From positions 1 through 21,759 of the IMG/VR virus record IMGVR_UViG_3300045993_000696: a stretch of DNA of 21,759 nt. One strand, written 5' to 3'. The DNA is from a virus. This document shows, one piece after another, positions 1 through 6,192 of this stretch (positions within the stretch are counted from its first letter, which is position 1; every line of letters starts with the position of its first letter). Both the position numbers and the translations under genes were made by a program. The notes under the pieces were generated by a model. It was not told the origin of the DNA. It did not search any database and saw only the letters and a program-made list of their open reading frames with translations.

Positions 1-441
1 AAGTGCTGCCGTCATTAGGGATTTACCAGCACCAGTAGCGGCAAGAATAAATCCACCTGCTCCTTCAATACACATGTTAACGCATTCAACTTGATATGGG
101 CGCATGAACACAGGTTTGTCTTTTAGGATAACATCCCCAAACATATCCTCTGATGCTCTAATTGTTGGATGCGCTACTTGAATTCGATTGTCAACCAATT
201 CGATTTCATATCCCCACTTCTCAATGAATGGGAGAATTCTATCTAACAAACGCATGTATGTTTTGCCAGTCTTTTCAAAGAAGCGGATTTTACCATCCCA
301 TCTGCCCATTTTATAAGTGGGAGCAAAGAAGTAGCCGTCCTTAAAGATGCCAAATTCTTTCCAGAGATATTCAGTATGATTAGGTTGAAGTCCAGTGATA
401 AAACACCACACTTCATCCTTTACATTGATGTAAGCCTTCAT
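1..441 (-). CDS. uvsW: UvsW-like recombination DNA helicase, N-terminal part (runs off the window edge)
   Basis: Reading from ATG at 441 down to base 1 gives 147 residues with no stop, so the C-terminal part of the gene lies outside the window. The N-terminal segment (DGYFFAPTYKMGRWDGKIRF, residues 35-54) matches the T4 UvsW N-terminal DNA-binding domain, which carries a similar DGYRFNPRF...GNWDGRIRL stretch. A helicase Q-motif-like RPYQ lies at 114-117, and Walker A ATGAGKS spans 135-141. UvsW is a superfamily 2 helicase that unwinds branched DNA and R-loops in phage recombination-dependent replication. The start overlaps the stop of the upstream 86-aa gene by four bases (ATGA), and uvsY lies nearby, as in T4. 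Confidence 0.9.
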   Translation of the reverse strand, partial: MKAYINVKDEVWCFITGLQPNHTEYLWKEFGIFKDGYFFAPTYKMGRWDGKIRFFEKTGKTYMRLLDRILPFIEKWGYEIELVDNRIQVAHPTIRASEDMFGDVILKDKPVFMRPYQVECVNMCIEGAGGFILAATGAGKSLMTAAL

Positions 442-698
442 TGTGGAGTGCAGAGGAAATGTCTGTTCAGATTTTGTTCATCGATATATTTGCTTACTGC
501 TATGTTATAACCGCTCCCCGCAGAAAGACACACAAAAAGCTGCATTAAATATGCTAGTTCTAGTGTGGTTATATCCTCAGAAGGCTTAAAATCATACTTA
601 AACCGTGATTCCTGATCATATATGGAAATGTTTGGGGAGACGAATGCCCGAGTAATAGTGTAATATGATTCTGATGGAATAGTAACTGTGTCATTCAT
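438..698 (-). CDS. Small protein of unknown function between uvsW and uvsY
   Basis: This gene encodes 86 residues starting MNDTVTIPSESYY. I chose the ATG at 698 over an upstream TTG/ATG-type extension because CAGGACG sits a suitable distance upstream and a minus-strand late promoter ends at 752. The extension would run through that promoter. The stop overlaps the uvsW start by four bases, so translation is probably coupled. No domain is recognised. The middle (LELAYLMQLFVCLSAG) is hydrophobic enough to be a buried helix but is short for a membrane span. T4 also has tiny open frames between uvsY and uvsW, but I cannot show homology to them. Confidence 0.7.
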   Translation of the reverse strand: MNDTVTIPSESYYTITRAFVSPNISIYDQESRFKYDFKPSEDITTLELAYLMQLFVCLSAGSGYNIAVSKYIDEQNLNRHFLCTPQ

Positions 699-751
699 AG
701 TATTACGTCCTGCATTTCTGCAGGTCTCAAATTTGTTATTAGATTTAAAAT

Positions 752-763
752 TATTTATAAATA
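752..763. promoter_or_regulatory. Overlapping divergent T4-type late promoters
   Basis: The bases TTATTTATAAATAA contain TATAAATA on the plus strand (756-763) and TATAAATA on the minus strand (759-752), sharing four bases. TATAAATA is the T4 late promoter octamer recognised by the gp55 sigma factor. The plus copy lies 33 bases before the GIY-YIG endonuclease start. The minus copy lies 54 bases before the 86-aa gene that leads into uvsW. Both spacings allow a short leader. Only one polymerase could use the site at a time. Confidence 0.6.
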
Positions 764-795
764 ACTTTAGTTGGATGATAGCAGGAAGGATATAC

Positions 796-1521
796 ATGAA
801 TAAGTATTTTACATATTGTCTTGGTGACCCAAGAAAACCGAATAATAAATATCCAGGCGGATATGAGCCCTTTTATATTGGTAAGGGTGCTGGGCGAAGA
901 ATAGATGACCATATTAGAGATGCTAAAAGTACTTCGAAAAATACACCAAAGTTAAACAAGATAAGAAAAATTTTTAGTGTGGGCTTAATTCCAGTGATTA
1001 CAATACTTAAAGATAATTTATCAAACATTGATGCTGAAAATTTAGAAATTTATTATATCAAATTATTTGGCAGATTAGATTTAGGAACAGGAATTTTAAC
1101 CAATCTTACCGATGGGGGTGATGGGACAATAGGATATAAAATTACTAATGAAACTAGAGCTAAGCTTTCAAAAATTACAAAACAGGCCCACATAGATGGT
1201 AAATTTGAAAATGCAAAAGATAAAATATCCGGCATACCCCGAGATAAAGTAACTAGAGCCAAAATAAAAAATACATTAACCGGAGTTAAACACACTCCTG
1301 AGCGGCGAAAAAATATAAGTGAAGCACGAAAAAAGTATTGCACTGAAATTTCCAATTTAACAAAATACAAAATTATTAATCCTGAAGGAAATGAATTTTT
1401 GATTATCTTTGGTAGATCAAATATTGAAATTTTAGGGTATGAAAAACTTTATCCTTCAATATTAAAAAATAGACCTCTACTTCACGGAAGATTTAAAGGA
1501 TGGCAAATGCTAAAGTATTGA
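796..1521 (+). CDS. GIY-YIG homing endonuclease (free-standing)
   Basis: This is the only plus-strand gene and encodes 241 residues. The start at 796 follows a strong AGGAAGGA ribosome site at 783-790, and upstream in-frame codons lie before the promoter. The N-terminal module has a degenerate GIY-YIG core: YFTYCL at 4-9, PFYIGKGAGRR at 25-35 with candidate catalytic Arg34/Arg35, and ENLEIYYIKLFG at 82-93 supplying the metal-binding Glu. The C-terminal half carries NUMOD3-like DNA-contact modules near 115-130 and 163-179. Such Seg-type enzymes cut related phage genomes and spread by repair. The gene is inserted against the grain between uvsY and the uvsW-proximal gene. Its last 12 bases overlap the end of uvsY head to head. 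The A/T-rich, lysine-rich coding sequence differs from its neighbours, which is consistent with mobility. Confidence 0.85.
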   Translation: MNKYFTYCLGDPRKPNNKYPGGYEPFYIGKGAGRRIDDHIRDAKSTSKNTPKLNKIRKIFSVGLIPVITILKDNLSNIDAENLEIYYIKLFGRLDLGTGILTNLTDGGDGTIGYKITNETRAKLSKITKQAHIDGKFENAKDKISGIPRDKVTRAKIKNTLTGVKHTPERRKNISEARKKYCTEISNLTKYKIINPEGNEFLIIFGRSNIEILGYEKLYPSILKNRPLLHGRFKGWQMLKY

Positions 1522-1971
1522 ATCTTGAAGCTCAGCAACCCGTAATTTAGTTATATTACTGATCATCCAGTTCATAGTTTTAAGTCCTTCAACAATTGAA
1601 CTAACATTACTTTTTAGTAAGGTCACTTCAATAATGATTTGATTCATCTCGACTATTTCTTTTTCGCTGGCGATGTATGCCTGAATATCTCTAGTCGAAA
1701 GCGAGCGCTGGTAACCTTCTAGATATTTCTTCCAGAACTTACCAATCTTTTTCTCTTTGATGTTGTTCAACCATTCTTCAAGAGCTTTCAGCTCTTGATA
1801 TGATTGGTCGTATGATGCTTGATTCTGTGGGAGTGTGCGGGCGATTTCTTCTAGCCTTCGACCTTCAAGTTTGAAGATTGGCTCAGCAGCTTTAATCTTG
1901 TCTTCATACTTGGGAAGTATATTCAATACCTCATCAAGCTTTTCTTCTTCTAGCAATAATAGGAAACTCAT
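1510..1971 (-). CDS. uvsY: UvsY-like recombination mediator
   Basis: This gene encodes 153 residues; T4 UvsY has 137. The C-terminal half (AYIASEKEIVEMN near 98-110, then SSIVEGLKTMNWMISNITKLR) resembles the T4 segment LSADKDVLKVDTSLQYW...LDAIKSRGFAIKHIQDMR. The N-terminal half is a charged, coiled-coil-like helix set with the W-L-N-x-I-K pattern near 87-92. UvsY helps load UvsX onto gp32-coated single-stranded DNA. All three proteins are encoded here, which supports the assignment despite low identity. AAGGG precedes the ATG, and the start overlaps the stop of the IscA-like gene (ATGA). The final few residues are encoded in the overlap with the convergent endonuclease gene. Confidence 0.75.
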   Translation of the reverse strand: MSFLLLLEEEKLDEVLNILPKYEDKIKAAEPIFKLEGRRLEEIARTLPQNQASYDQSYQELKALEEWLNNIKEKKIGKFWKKYLEGYQRSLSTRDIQAYIASEKEIVEMNQIIIEVTLLKSNVSSIVEGLKTMNWMISNITKLRVAELQDSIL

Positions 1972-2237
1972 TCTGACCCTTTTGTTATTATAAAATCACC
2001 ACTAGCATAATCAAAGTCAATAGATGCCTTCTTCAATTGCTGAAGAGTTGGGACATCAGTGAATACTTTTGGTGAATTAGAGATCATTATATCACTAATA
2101 GACAGAGAAGAAAACAGAAAGTCGATGTTAAAACCCCCAGACCTGCCTGCTGTTAAACTAACGGCTACACAATCTGGGGTTTTTTCTATTAAGCTATTGA
2201 TTTTGGCCCGTGCACAATATGTTATATAGCTATTCAC
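1968..2237 (-). CDS. IscA/HesB-fold protein lacking the cluster cysteines
   Basis: This gene encodes 89 residues from a GTG start. The GTG is preferred because any ATG lies past the conserved core, and the previous gene stops six bases upstream, which suggests coupling. The pattern resembles A-type iron-sulfur carriers: an N-terminal helix (ARAKINSLIEK), a strand AVSLTAGRSGGFNIDF in place of the usual xxxSGCSGxxYxxxF, then SPKVFTDVPTLQQLKKASIDFDYASGDFIITKG, which fits the family's VxVDxxSLxxLxGxxIDYxxxxxGxGFxxxNP. The cysteine of SGCSG is replaced (GRSGG) and the C-terminal CxC tail is absent, so cluster binding by the usual ligands is not possible. HesB-like genes occur in some T4-like cyanophages. 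The role here is unknown, and its place between uvsX and uvsY suggests a recombination or structural accessory. Confidence 0.55.
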   Translation of the reverse strand: MNSYITYCARAKINSLIEKTPDCVAVSLTAGRSGGFNIDFLFSSLSISDIMISNSPKVFTDVPTLQQLKKASIDFDYASGDFIITKGSE

Positions 2238-2243
2238 GGCAGG

Positions 2244-2438
2244 TTAATCTTCAGCGACTGTGCCCATTTGAGCAATGACGTCCTTGATTTTCTGTTGGAG
2301 CTTGCGAGGAGAAGAAAAAACTTCTCGTGATATTTCAGTAGTTTCATTACCTTCAACAATGATTACTACTGGATAGGTTAGAATAAATCCGCCTGTAACG
2401 ATTTCAATCGTCAATTGTTCACCATAAGTGCTTTTCAT
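2244..2438 (-). CDS. Small protein of unknown function downstream of uvsX
   Basis: This gene encodes 64 residues beginning MKSTYGEQLTIEIVTGG. I chose the ATG at 2438 because AAAGGAA lies five bases upstream. An earlier in-frame start at 2468 would overlap the uvsX end and has no comparable site. The protein reads as alternating short beta strands (LTIEIVTGGFILTYPVVIIVEG) followed by a charged helix (SPRKLQQKIKDVIAQM), so it is probably a compact alpha/beta protein. I recognise no family. The ribosome site overlaps the uvsX stop codon, so it is likely co-expressed with the recombinase. Confidence 0.7.
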   Translation of the reverse strand: MKSTYGEQLTIEIVTGGFILTYPVVIIVEGNETTEISREVFSSPRKLQQKIKDVIAQMGTVAED

Positions 2439-2448
2439 TTTGATTCCT

Positions 2449-3495
2449 TTATTCTTCGTCAGGAGCAATATCTTCTGTTACTACTTCATCTGACATTTCA
2501 ACTGGGGTGCAAAGAGGATGCTCAAACAACCTTTCGGCAATTTCAGCGGTTATTTCCTTAGGCTTAAACTTAATGCTCTTACCATCAGGAAAATCGGCCC
2601 GAACAGAATGTCCATCTTTTACAAGTACACCCATGTCGGTTAACATCTGAACAAGACCACTAAATGGACTCATCCCTGAACTATATGGAACTTCCAATTC
2701 AATCTTGGTTCCTAGTTTTGCGAAACGAGATTTGTAAGTCTCAAATCGCATTCTAACCCCAACAACTTCCGTTTCGTCTTTCAACTTCAACTTTGTGATG
2801 AGGCCGATAATCGAGCTGCTGAACTTAGTGCTGTTTGTAATAGCCCAAGCTCCATCACCCAACATAACGTCTTGTGGATATACGTGGTCAGTACAGATAA
2901 CTGCGGCGGGTAACCGTGCAATTGATCCGACTAGCATACGCAACATACTCTTGTTACGCTTGGCACGAATACCTTGATCTGATTTGATAGTCCCGTCTTT
3001 TCCATAGTTCTCAAATTCAGTAGTGGTGCTAAGCATCGCCAATGAATCGATAACCACTAGAACTTTAGGGGTTTCTTTGCTATCTTTACCGTATGTTTTG
3101 ATATAGCTACCAAAGAAATCAGAACAGATTCTGTTGACGTCTTCAATAGTTGTGACTTGGAAGTAAGTGAGCTTGTCTTCACCAACATCAATACCAATCT
3201 TTGATAGATATTCAGTATCAATAGCGTTTTCAGAGTCCAAAATCAACAGGTGGAACCCGTCATCTTGAGCGCTCTTCATACAGTTAGAAGAAATAAAACT
3301 CTTACCACTACCGCTTGGGCCAGCAAACAATGTAATGCGACCAAGAGGGATACCCTTGTTAAAGCTTCCGCTTAGTGCACGATTGAGAGCATAGTTGCCA
3401 GTAGAAATCCAAGCTTGAGGTCCGCCCAATCCACTATTAATGGTATCGACCTTCGCCAAACTTTTCTTAAATGCATCTAGAAATGCTAATGCCAT
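2449..3495 (-). CDS. uvsX: UvsX RecA-like recombinase
   Basis: This gene encodes 348 residues; T4 UvsX has 391. Walker A GPSGSGKS is at 59-66, the catalytic Glu region LDSENAID at 86-93, Walker B VLVVIDSL at 145-152, and a RecA-like DNA-binding loop precedes AVICTDHVY at 198-206. The order and the IxTGxxxLNxAL-like N-terminal segment (STGNYALNRALSG, 31-43) fit the phage UvsX branch of RecA/Rad51 recombinases. It forms the strand-exchange filament with help from UvsY and gp32. The C-terminal tail is acidic (EVVTEDIAPDEE), as in RecA-type proteins whose tail tempers DNA binding. The ribosome site AAGGGG lies inside a perfect hairpin, suggesting translational control. Confidence 0.93.
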   Translation of the reverse strand: MALAFLDAFKKSLAKVDTINSGLGGPQAWISTGNYALNRALSGSFNKGIPLGRITLFAGPSGSGKSFISSNCMKSAQDDGFHLLILDSENAIDTEYLSKIGIDVGEDKLTYFQVTTIEDVNRICSDFFGSYIKTYGKDSKETPKVLVVIDSLAMLSTTTEFENYGKDGTIKSDQGIRAKRNKSMLRMLVGSIARLPAAVICTDHVYPQDVMLGDGAWAITNSTKFSSSIIGLITKLKLKDETEVVGVRMRFETYKSRFAKLGTKIELEVPYSSGMSPFSGLVQMLTDMGVLVKDGHSVRADFPDGKSIKFKPKEITAEIAERLFEHPLCTPVEMSDEVVTEDIAPDEE

Positions 3496-3498
3496 AAA

Positions 3499-3539
3499 AT
3501 TCCCCTTAAAAGGGGAATGACAGAGGGTAGTTATCCCTC
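3499..3539 (-). promoter_or_regulatory. Tandem hairpins between gp32 and uvsX, one enclosing the uvsX ribosome site
   Basis: On the transcribed strand, ATTCCCC pairs with GGGGAAT (3518-3512 with 3505-3499), with up to nine base pairs if the TT/AA steps close. The 3' arm contains the uvsX Shine-Dalgarno AAGGGGA, six bases before the ATG, and is followed by TTT. A second stem, GAGGG with CCCTC (3539-3535 with 3527-3523), precedes it. The structure could mask the uvsX ribosome site, or act as a weak intrinsic terminator after gp32, or both. The sequence alone does not decide between these. Confidence 0.55.
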
Positions 3540-3557
3540 AATCATTCCTAAATTGAT

Positions 3558-4448
3558 TTACTCAGCGGCTGCTTTAGCTTTGGCGCGAGCACGTAGTTGT
3601 TCAAGAACTGAACCAGCTTTTGGAACTGCGGCTTCTTCCTTAGGAGCTTCTGGAGCTGCTGGAGCTGCTTCAGCTTTTGGAGTTTCTGCAGCCTTAGTAG
3701 GTGCTTTCCAACCAGTAGTCTTAGGAGCTTCTTCTTCATGATGATCACCACCGAAAGCTTGTCCAGTTTGATCAGCCATCAGCATAGCTTCGACTGTTGC
3801 ACGATCGAGCTTTTCACCGCGATAGTCAGAGAGATTGAAGAGCTCAAGTTGCTCAATGATTTCATCTTCCAAATCAGATTGCTTAGGAGCAAAGCTGGAT
3901 GTGGTATAAGATGCATACTGACCGTTCTTAGTCTTCTTAATGCGGAAGTTGTAGCCACCCTTAAGTTCGTATGGAGGATTTTCCAAATCACCAGATTGGA
4001 ATGCAGCTTGAATCTGCTTGAACACCGCTGGTCCGAAATCAATCAACTTAACCAACTGTGATTGGTCATGCTCGATTGGGGATTCGACAACGATAACTTG
4101 TCCAATGTAAGATTTCTTGCGGTAGTACTTCTTACCCATTTCGTCGTTCTTCTCATCGTAGTACTTACGAGAGAGTTGGCAGATTGGGCAGTCTTCGCCA
4201 TGCATAGAGAGACATGGGACGGTTTTCTTTTGACCGTTAACAATCAACTCGTGCTGAAGATTTTCAACCAAGAAACCGAGATTGTTTTCTTCATCAAGGT
4301 CAGGCAAGAACCGGACCACAGCAGTAGCATCATCTGGCATTTTCCAGAAGGGATACTTTAATTTCCAAGATTGATCGCCACCTGAACTGGTGGTCTTTTT
4401 CTCAAATGCAGATTTGAGGGCGTCGAGTTTGCTTTTTGCGTCAGACAT
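3558..4448 (-). CDS. 32: gp32-type single-stranded DNA-binding protein
   Basis: This gene encodes 296 residues, close to T4 gp32 (301). The basic N-terminus (MSDAKSKLDALKSAFEKK) resembles the cooperativity domain. WKLKYPFWKMPDDATAVVRFLPD (28-50) matches the [20 protein letters not shown] start of the T4 core. A zinc-binding set is proposed as His66, Cys79, Cys87 and Cys90, against His64, Cys77, Cys87 and Cys90 in T4; the context VPCLSMHGEDCPICQ also matches. The tail from about 233 is Ala/Pro/Glu-rich, probably disordered. It ends in LEQLRARAKAKAAAE, a basic tip unlike the acidic tail of T4. AGGAG precedes the start. Gp32 coats single-stranded DNA and organises UvsX, UvsY and replication proteins. 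Confidence 0.92.
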   Translation of the reverse strand: MSDAKSKLDALKSAFEKKTTSSGGDQSWKLKYPFWKMPDDATAVVRFLPDLDEENNLGFLVENLQHELIVNGQKKTVPCLSMHGEDCPICQLSRKYYDEKNDEMGKKYYRKKSYIGQVIVVESPIEHDQSQLVKLIDFGPAVFKQIQAAFQSGDLENPPYELKGGYNFRIKKTKNGQYASYTTSSFAPKQSDLEDEIIEQLELFNLSDYRGEKLDRATVEAMLMADQTGQAFGGDHHEEEAPKTTGWKAPTKAAETPKAEAAPAAPEAPKEEAAVPKAGSVLEQLRARAKAKAAAE

Positions 4449-4488
4449 ATAAATTCTCCTAAAATTAAAATTACAAAATAATAAAAAC

Positions 4489-4599
4489 GTAGCTGAATTG
4501 CTACATAGTTATTTATAGACCGTCAACCAGAAATTCAACAGGATAGTAGCTTTGCTACCAAGTCATCTTATTTTTATTATTGACGGCATTGCACCGTCA
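4489..4599 (-). promoter_or_regulatory. Structured 5' leader of gp32 with three hairpins
   Basis: On the transcribed strand, three stems lie between the gp32 promoter and start: TGACGG with CCGTCA around a seven-base loop (4599-4581), GTAGC-AAA-GCTAC (4558-4546), and a second GTAGC with GCTAC around AATTCA (4504-4489). The same five-base arms occur in both of the last two, so alternative pairing between them is possible. T4 gene 32 mRNA has a folded leader used for autogenous translational repression, so this is a reasonable candidate for the same role. I see no obvious T-rich tail that would make any of them a terminator. Confidence 0.45.
4510..4517 (-). promoter_or_regulatory. T4-type late promoter for gp32
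   Basis: TATAAATA reads on the minus strand from 4517 to 4510, 62 bases before the gp32 ATG. It matches the T4 late octamer exactly. Transcription from here would omit the two upstream hairpins of the leader. Confidence 0.6.
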
Positions 4600-4639
4600 T
4601 TTGATGTTTTCAAATACGTTAATATTTGAAAGTAAGACT

Positions 4640-4668
4640 ATTATACTATAATAGCCCTACCAAGTAAA
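4640..4668 (-). promoter_or_regulatory. Sigma70-like early promoter for gp32
   Basis: TTTACT (4668-4663) and TATAAT (4645-4640) are separated by 17 bases on the minus strand. The -10 is a perfect consensus and the -35 matches four of six bases. The stretch TAAGTTTACTT around the -35 recurs at the promoter near 8924-8952, and in both places the TAA is the stop codon of the preceding gene. The start site would fall near 4633, giving gp32 a leader of about 185 bases. Confidence 0.6.
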
Positions 4669-4669
4669 C

Positions 4670-5194
4670 TTAAAAAGGATATTTAAGTTTGTCAGTTCCG
4701 TTCACAGTGACCAGTGCATCAACCTCAGAGCCGAGAAGCAGAGATTGCTGAGTCATGAACATGTTACGAACAACCGATTCAGGTACTGACTTATCGCCAC
4801 GAGTAACCTGACGATCAAGAACCACCTGAAGTGGAGTGTACACTTCGATGCCAGCGATCTGGAAGCCCTTACCACGAACATCGTTGATCCAGCGAGCACG
4901 AGACTTGCGAGTCAGATTGGTATTGTCGATGACAATAACATCCGCCTTCATTACCTCTTGCCACACTGAAGTAACAAACAAATTGAAATCAACTGGGTTT
5001 TCAGTTGCATACTTAAATGCAGCAGCGTAAACATCAGTTATCAATGGGTCGCCAAAATGGCGAAGCATCAACAGATCAAGGCGACAGCGATCCAGAGAGA
5101 ACACCTTTACTCCGGCGTAGTGTTCAACAATCTTTTCAACGATCGAGGACTTACCACAACCGGAAACACCAACCATTAGATAAGCTTTCTTCAT
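4670..5194 (-). CDS. 5'-OH polynucleotide kinase (PseT kinase domain only)
   Basis: This gene encodes 174 residues from the ATG at 5194, which has GGGAAG upstream and forms ATGA with the HD gene stop. An upstream in-frame ATG would overlap that gene and lengthen the N-terminus past the P-loop strand. Walker A GVSGCGKS is at 9-16, with Lys15 and Ser16 at the same numbers as T4 polynucleotide kinase. SLDRCR places Asp35 and Arg38 like the T4 general base and its partner. DNTNLTRKSRARW (90-102) and DRQVTRGDKSVP (127-138) match the T4 DTNLNPERRLAW and lid RNSKRGTKAVP. The T4 C-terminal 3'-phosphatase domain is missing. The enzyme should phosphorylate 5'-OH ends of RNA or DNA, probably in repair with the adjacent HD protein. 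Confidence 0.85.
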   Translation of the reverse strand: MKKAYLMVGVSGCGKSSIVEKIVEHYAGVKVFSLDRCRLDLLMLRHFGDPLITDVYAAAFKYATENPVDFNLFVTSVWQEVMKADVIVIDNTNLTRKSRARWINDVRGKGFQIAGIEVYTPLQVVLDRQVTRGDKSVPESVVRNMFMTQQSLLLGSEVDALVTVNGTDKLKYPF

Positions 5195-5796
5195 AGTACT
5201 TCCCATTCTTTCATCCAAGCATCCACTTCAGCGAGATGCTTTTGTTGTTCATCAGCAATACGACCATGTTGATCGCATAGTAGTAGGTCAAGCCATGCAC
5301 GGTGTCCAGGTTCTCCAAGACGTTGCATGAATGCCTTCTTAAGGTTCACCCTCTTCTTCATATCCTTCATCGACCATGGCACATGATACTCAAGCATCAT
5401 GGCGATGTTTGAAACATCAGCCAGATCAAATCTCAGAAGACCTTCAACTGCATTTGGATTTGACATTGCAAAATCCACCCATAGACGAGCAGAATACTGT
5501 TCATGCCCACCATACGAACGGTAAACTCCCTTTTCTGGGGATTCCTTAACCACTTGGGCCATTGGTTTCCCGATATCATGCATAAGGCAAGCAACCATCG
5601 TTAGCATTCTCTGGTTTTCAGTACGAGAGTTGAACAGATTATCTGTGTACCACTTCAGAAGCATCTGAGTGTGCACCCCAGTATTCTCTTCCCGGTGCCA
5701 TGGGCTATCCTCGCGAGTGTTCACCATATCCAGCCACAGCTTCGTCTTGCGAAAACCCGCAAAGAAATCTCCAAATCGTTCAGTTACGTCCGTCAT
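5191..5796 (-). CDS. HD-domain phosphohydrolase, probable end-healing partner of the kinase
   Basis: This gene encodes 201 residues with a full HD metal set: His42 (NTGVHTQMLL), His73-Asp74 (CLMHDIGKP), His98 (GGHEQYSARL), His138 (EYHVPW) and Asp175 (LLLCDQHGR). The motif wording, especially HREEN...VHT and CDQHGR, resembles the HD domain of bacterial CCA-adding enzymes, which has 2',3'-cyclic phosphodiesterase and phosphatase activity. Bacterial HD-Pnk fuses such an HD domain to a polynucleotide kinase, and here the two are separate genes overlapping by four bases. I infer that this protein prepares 3' ends by removing 2'/3'-phosphates. A nucleotide phosphohydrolase role (as in YfbR-like dNMP phosphatases) remains possible. 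Its start overlaps the previous gene by 17 bases. Confidence 0.75.
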   Translation of the reverse strand: MTDVTERFGDFFAGFRKTKLWLDMVNTREDSPWHREENTGVHTQMLLKWYTDNLFNSRTENQRMLTMVACLMHDIGKPMAQVVKESPEKGVYRSYGGHEQYSARLWVDFAMSNPNAVEGLLRFDLADVSNIAMMLEYHVPWSMKDMKKRVNLKKAFMQRLGEPGHRAWLDLLLCDQHGRIADEQQKHLAEVDAWMKEWEVL

Positions 5797-5995
5797 TTTC
5801 TATTCTTTCTTTCATCTTCATAATGAGCTTTGACATTGCCTTTTTCCATAAAAAGTAATCTACCTCATGTTCAATATCTTTTATAAAAATATGAAACTCT
5901 CCAGTTTTTACTGCATGTTCATTTATCAAAACTTCATTAATGCATTTTGTCAACCACTTTGAACTCTCTGGTGACATGTGTTTAAAGTGCTGCAT
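5780..5995 (-). CDS. Small protein of unknown function
   Basis: This gene encodes 71 residues starting MQHFKHMSPESSKWL. The ATG shares its A with the stop of the preceding gene (TAATG), a common coupling junction. The sequence is mostly amphipathic helix and becomes very basic at the C-terminus (KLIMKMKERIENDGRN). I recognise no domain. The 17-base overlap with the HD phosphohydrolase start suggests co-translation with the end-healing pair. Confidence 0.6.
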   Translation of the reverse strand: MQHFKHMSPESSKWLTKCINEVLINEHAVKTGEFHIFIKDIEHEVDYFLWKKAMSKLIMKMKERIENDGRN

Positions 5996-6192
5996 TATTT
6001 CTTCTTAAACTGCATACACAAAGTATCTGGTAATTCCTCAAACATATAGCAGTGTGGGTTCACAAAGCCAGCAGAATCAAATGTTAGATTGCTCGGGTGA
6101 TACTGACATTCTTTGCAAGCTTCAGGGTCTGGCGGTAATGAAACCGAAGCAGCGGTAGCAATATCCCACACCAGTTTTTCCAAGTTAATCAT
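5995..6192 (-). CDS. Small cysteine-containing protein, possible zinc binder
   Basis: This gene encodes 65 residues. Four cysteines are placed as CKEC at 26-29, Cys48 (NPHCYMF) and Cys59 (DTLCMQF), with His47 adjacent, a spacing that could hold one zinc ion or an iron-sulfur cluster. AGGATGGA within the end of the preceding gene supplies the ribosome site, and the start codon directly follows that gene's TAA. No family is recognised, and the metal-binding idea rests only on the cysteine pattern. Confidence 0.65.
   Translation of the reverse strand: MINLEKLVWDIATAASVSLPPDPEACKECQYHPSNLTFDSAGFVNPHCYMFEELPDTLCMQFKKK

Noticed and set aside
688-795. In-frame extension of the endonuclease upstream of 796
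   Set aside because: It would read through the late promoter and lacks a ribosome site, while AGGAAGGA stands right before 796.
3517-4361. Several open frames on the plus strand and in the third minus frame over gp32
   Set aside because: The gp32 codon bias, with its repeated Ala/Glu/Lys codons, opens other frames; none has a ribosome site or recognisable protein.
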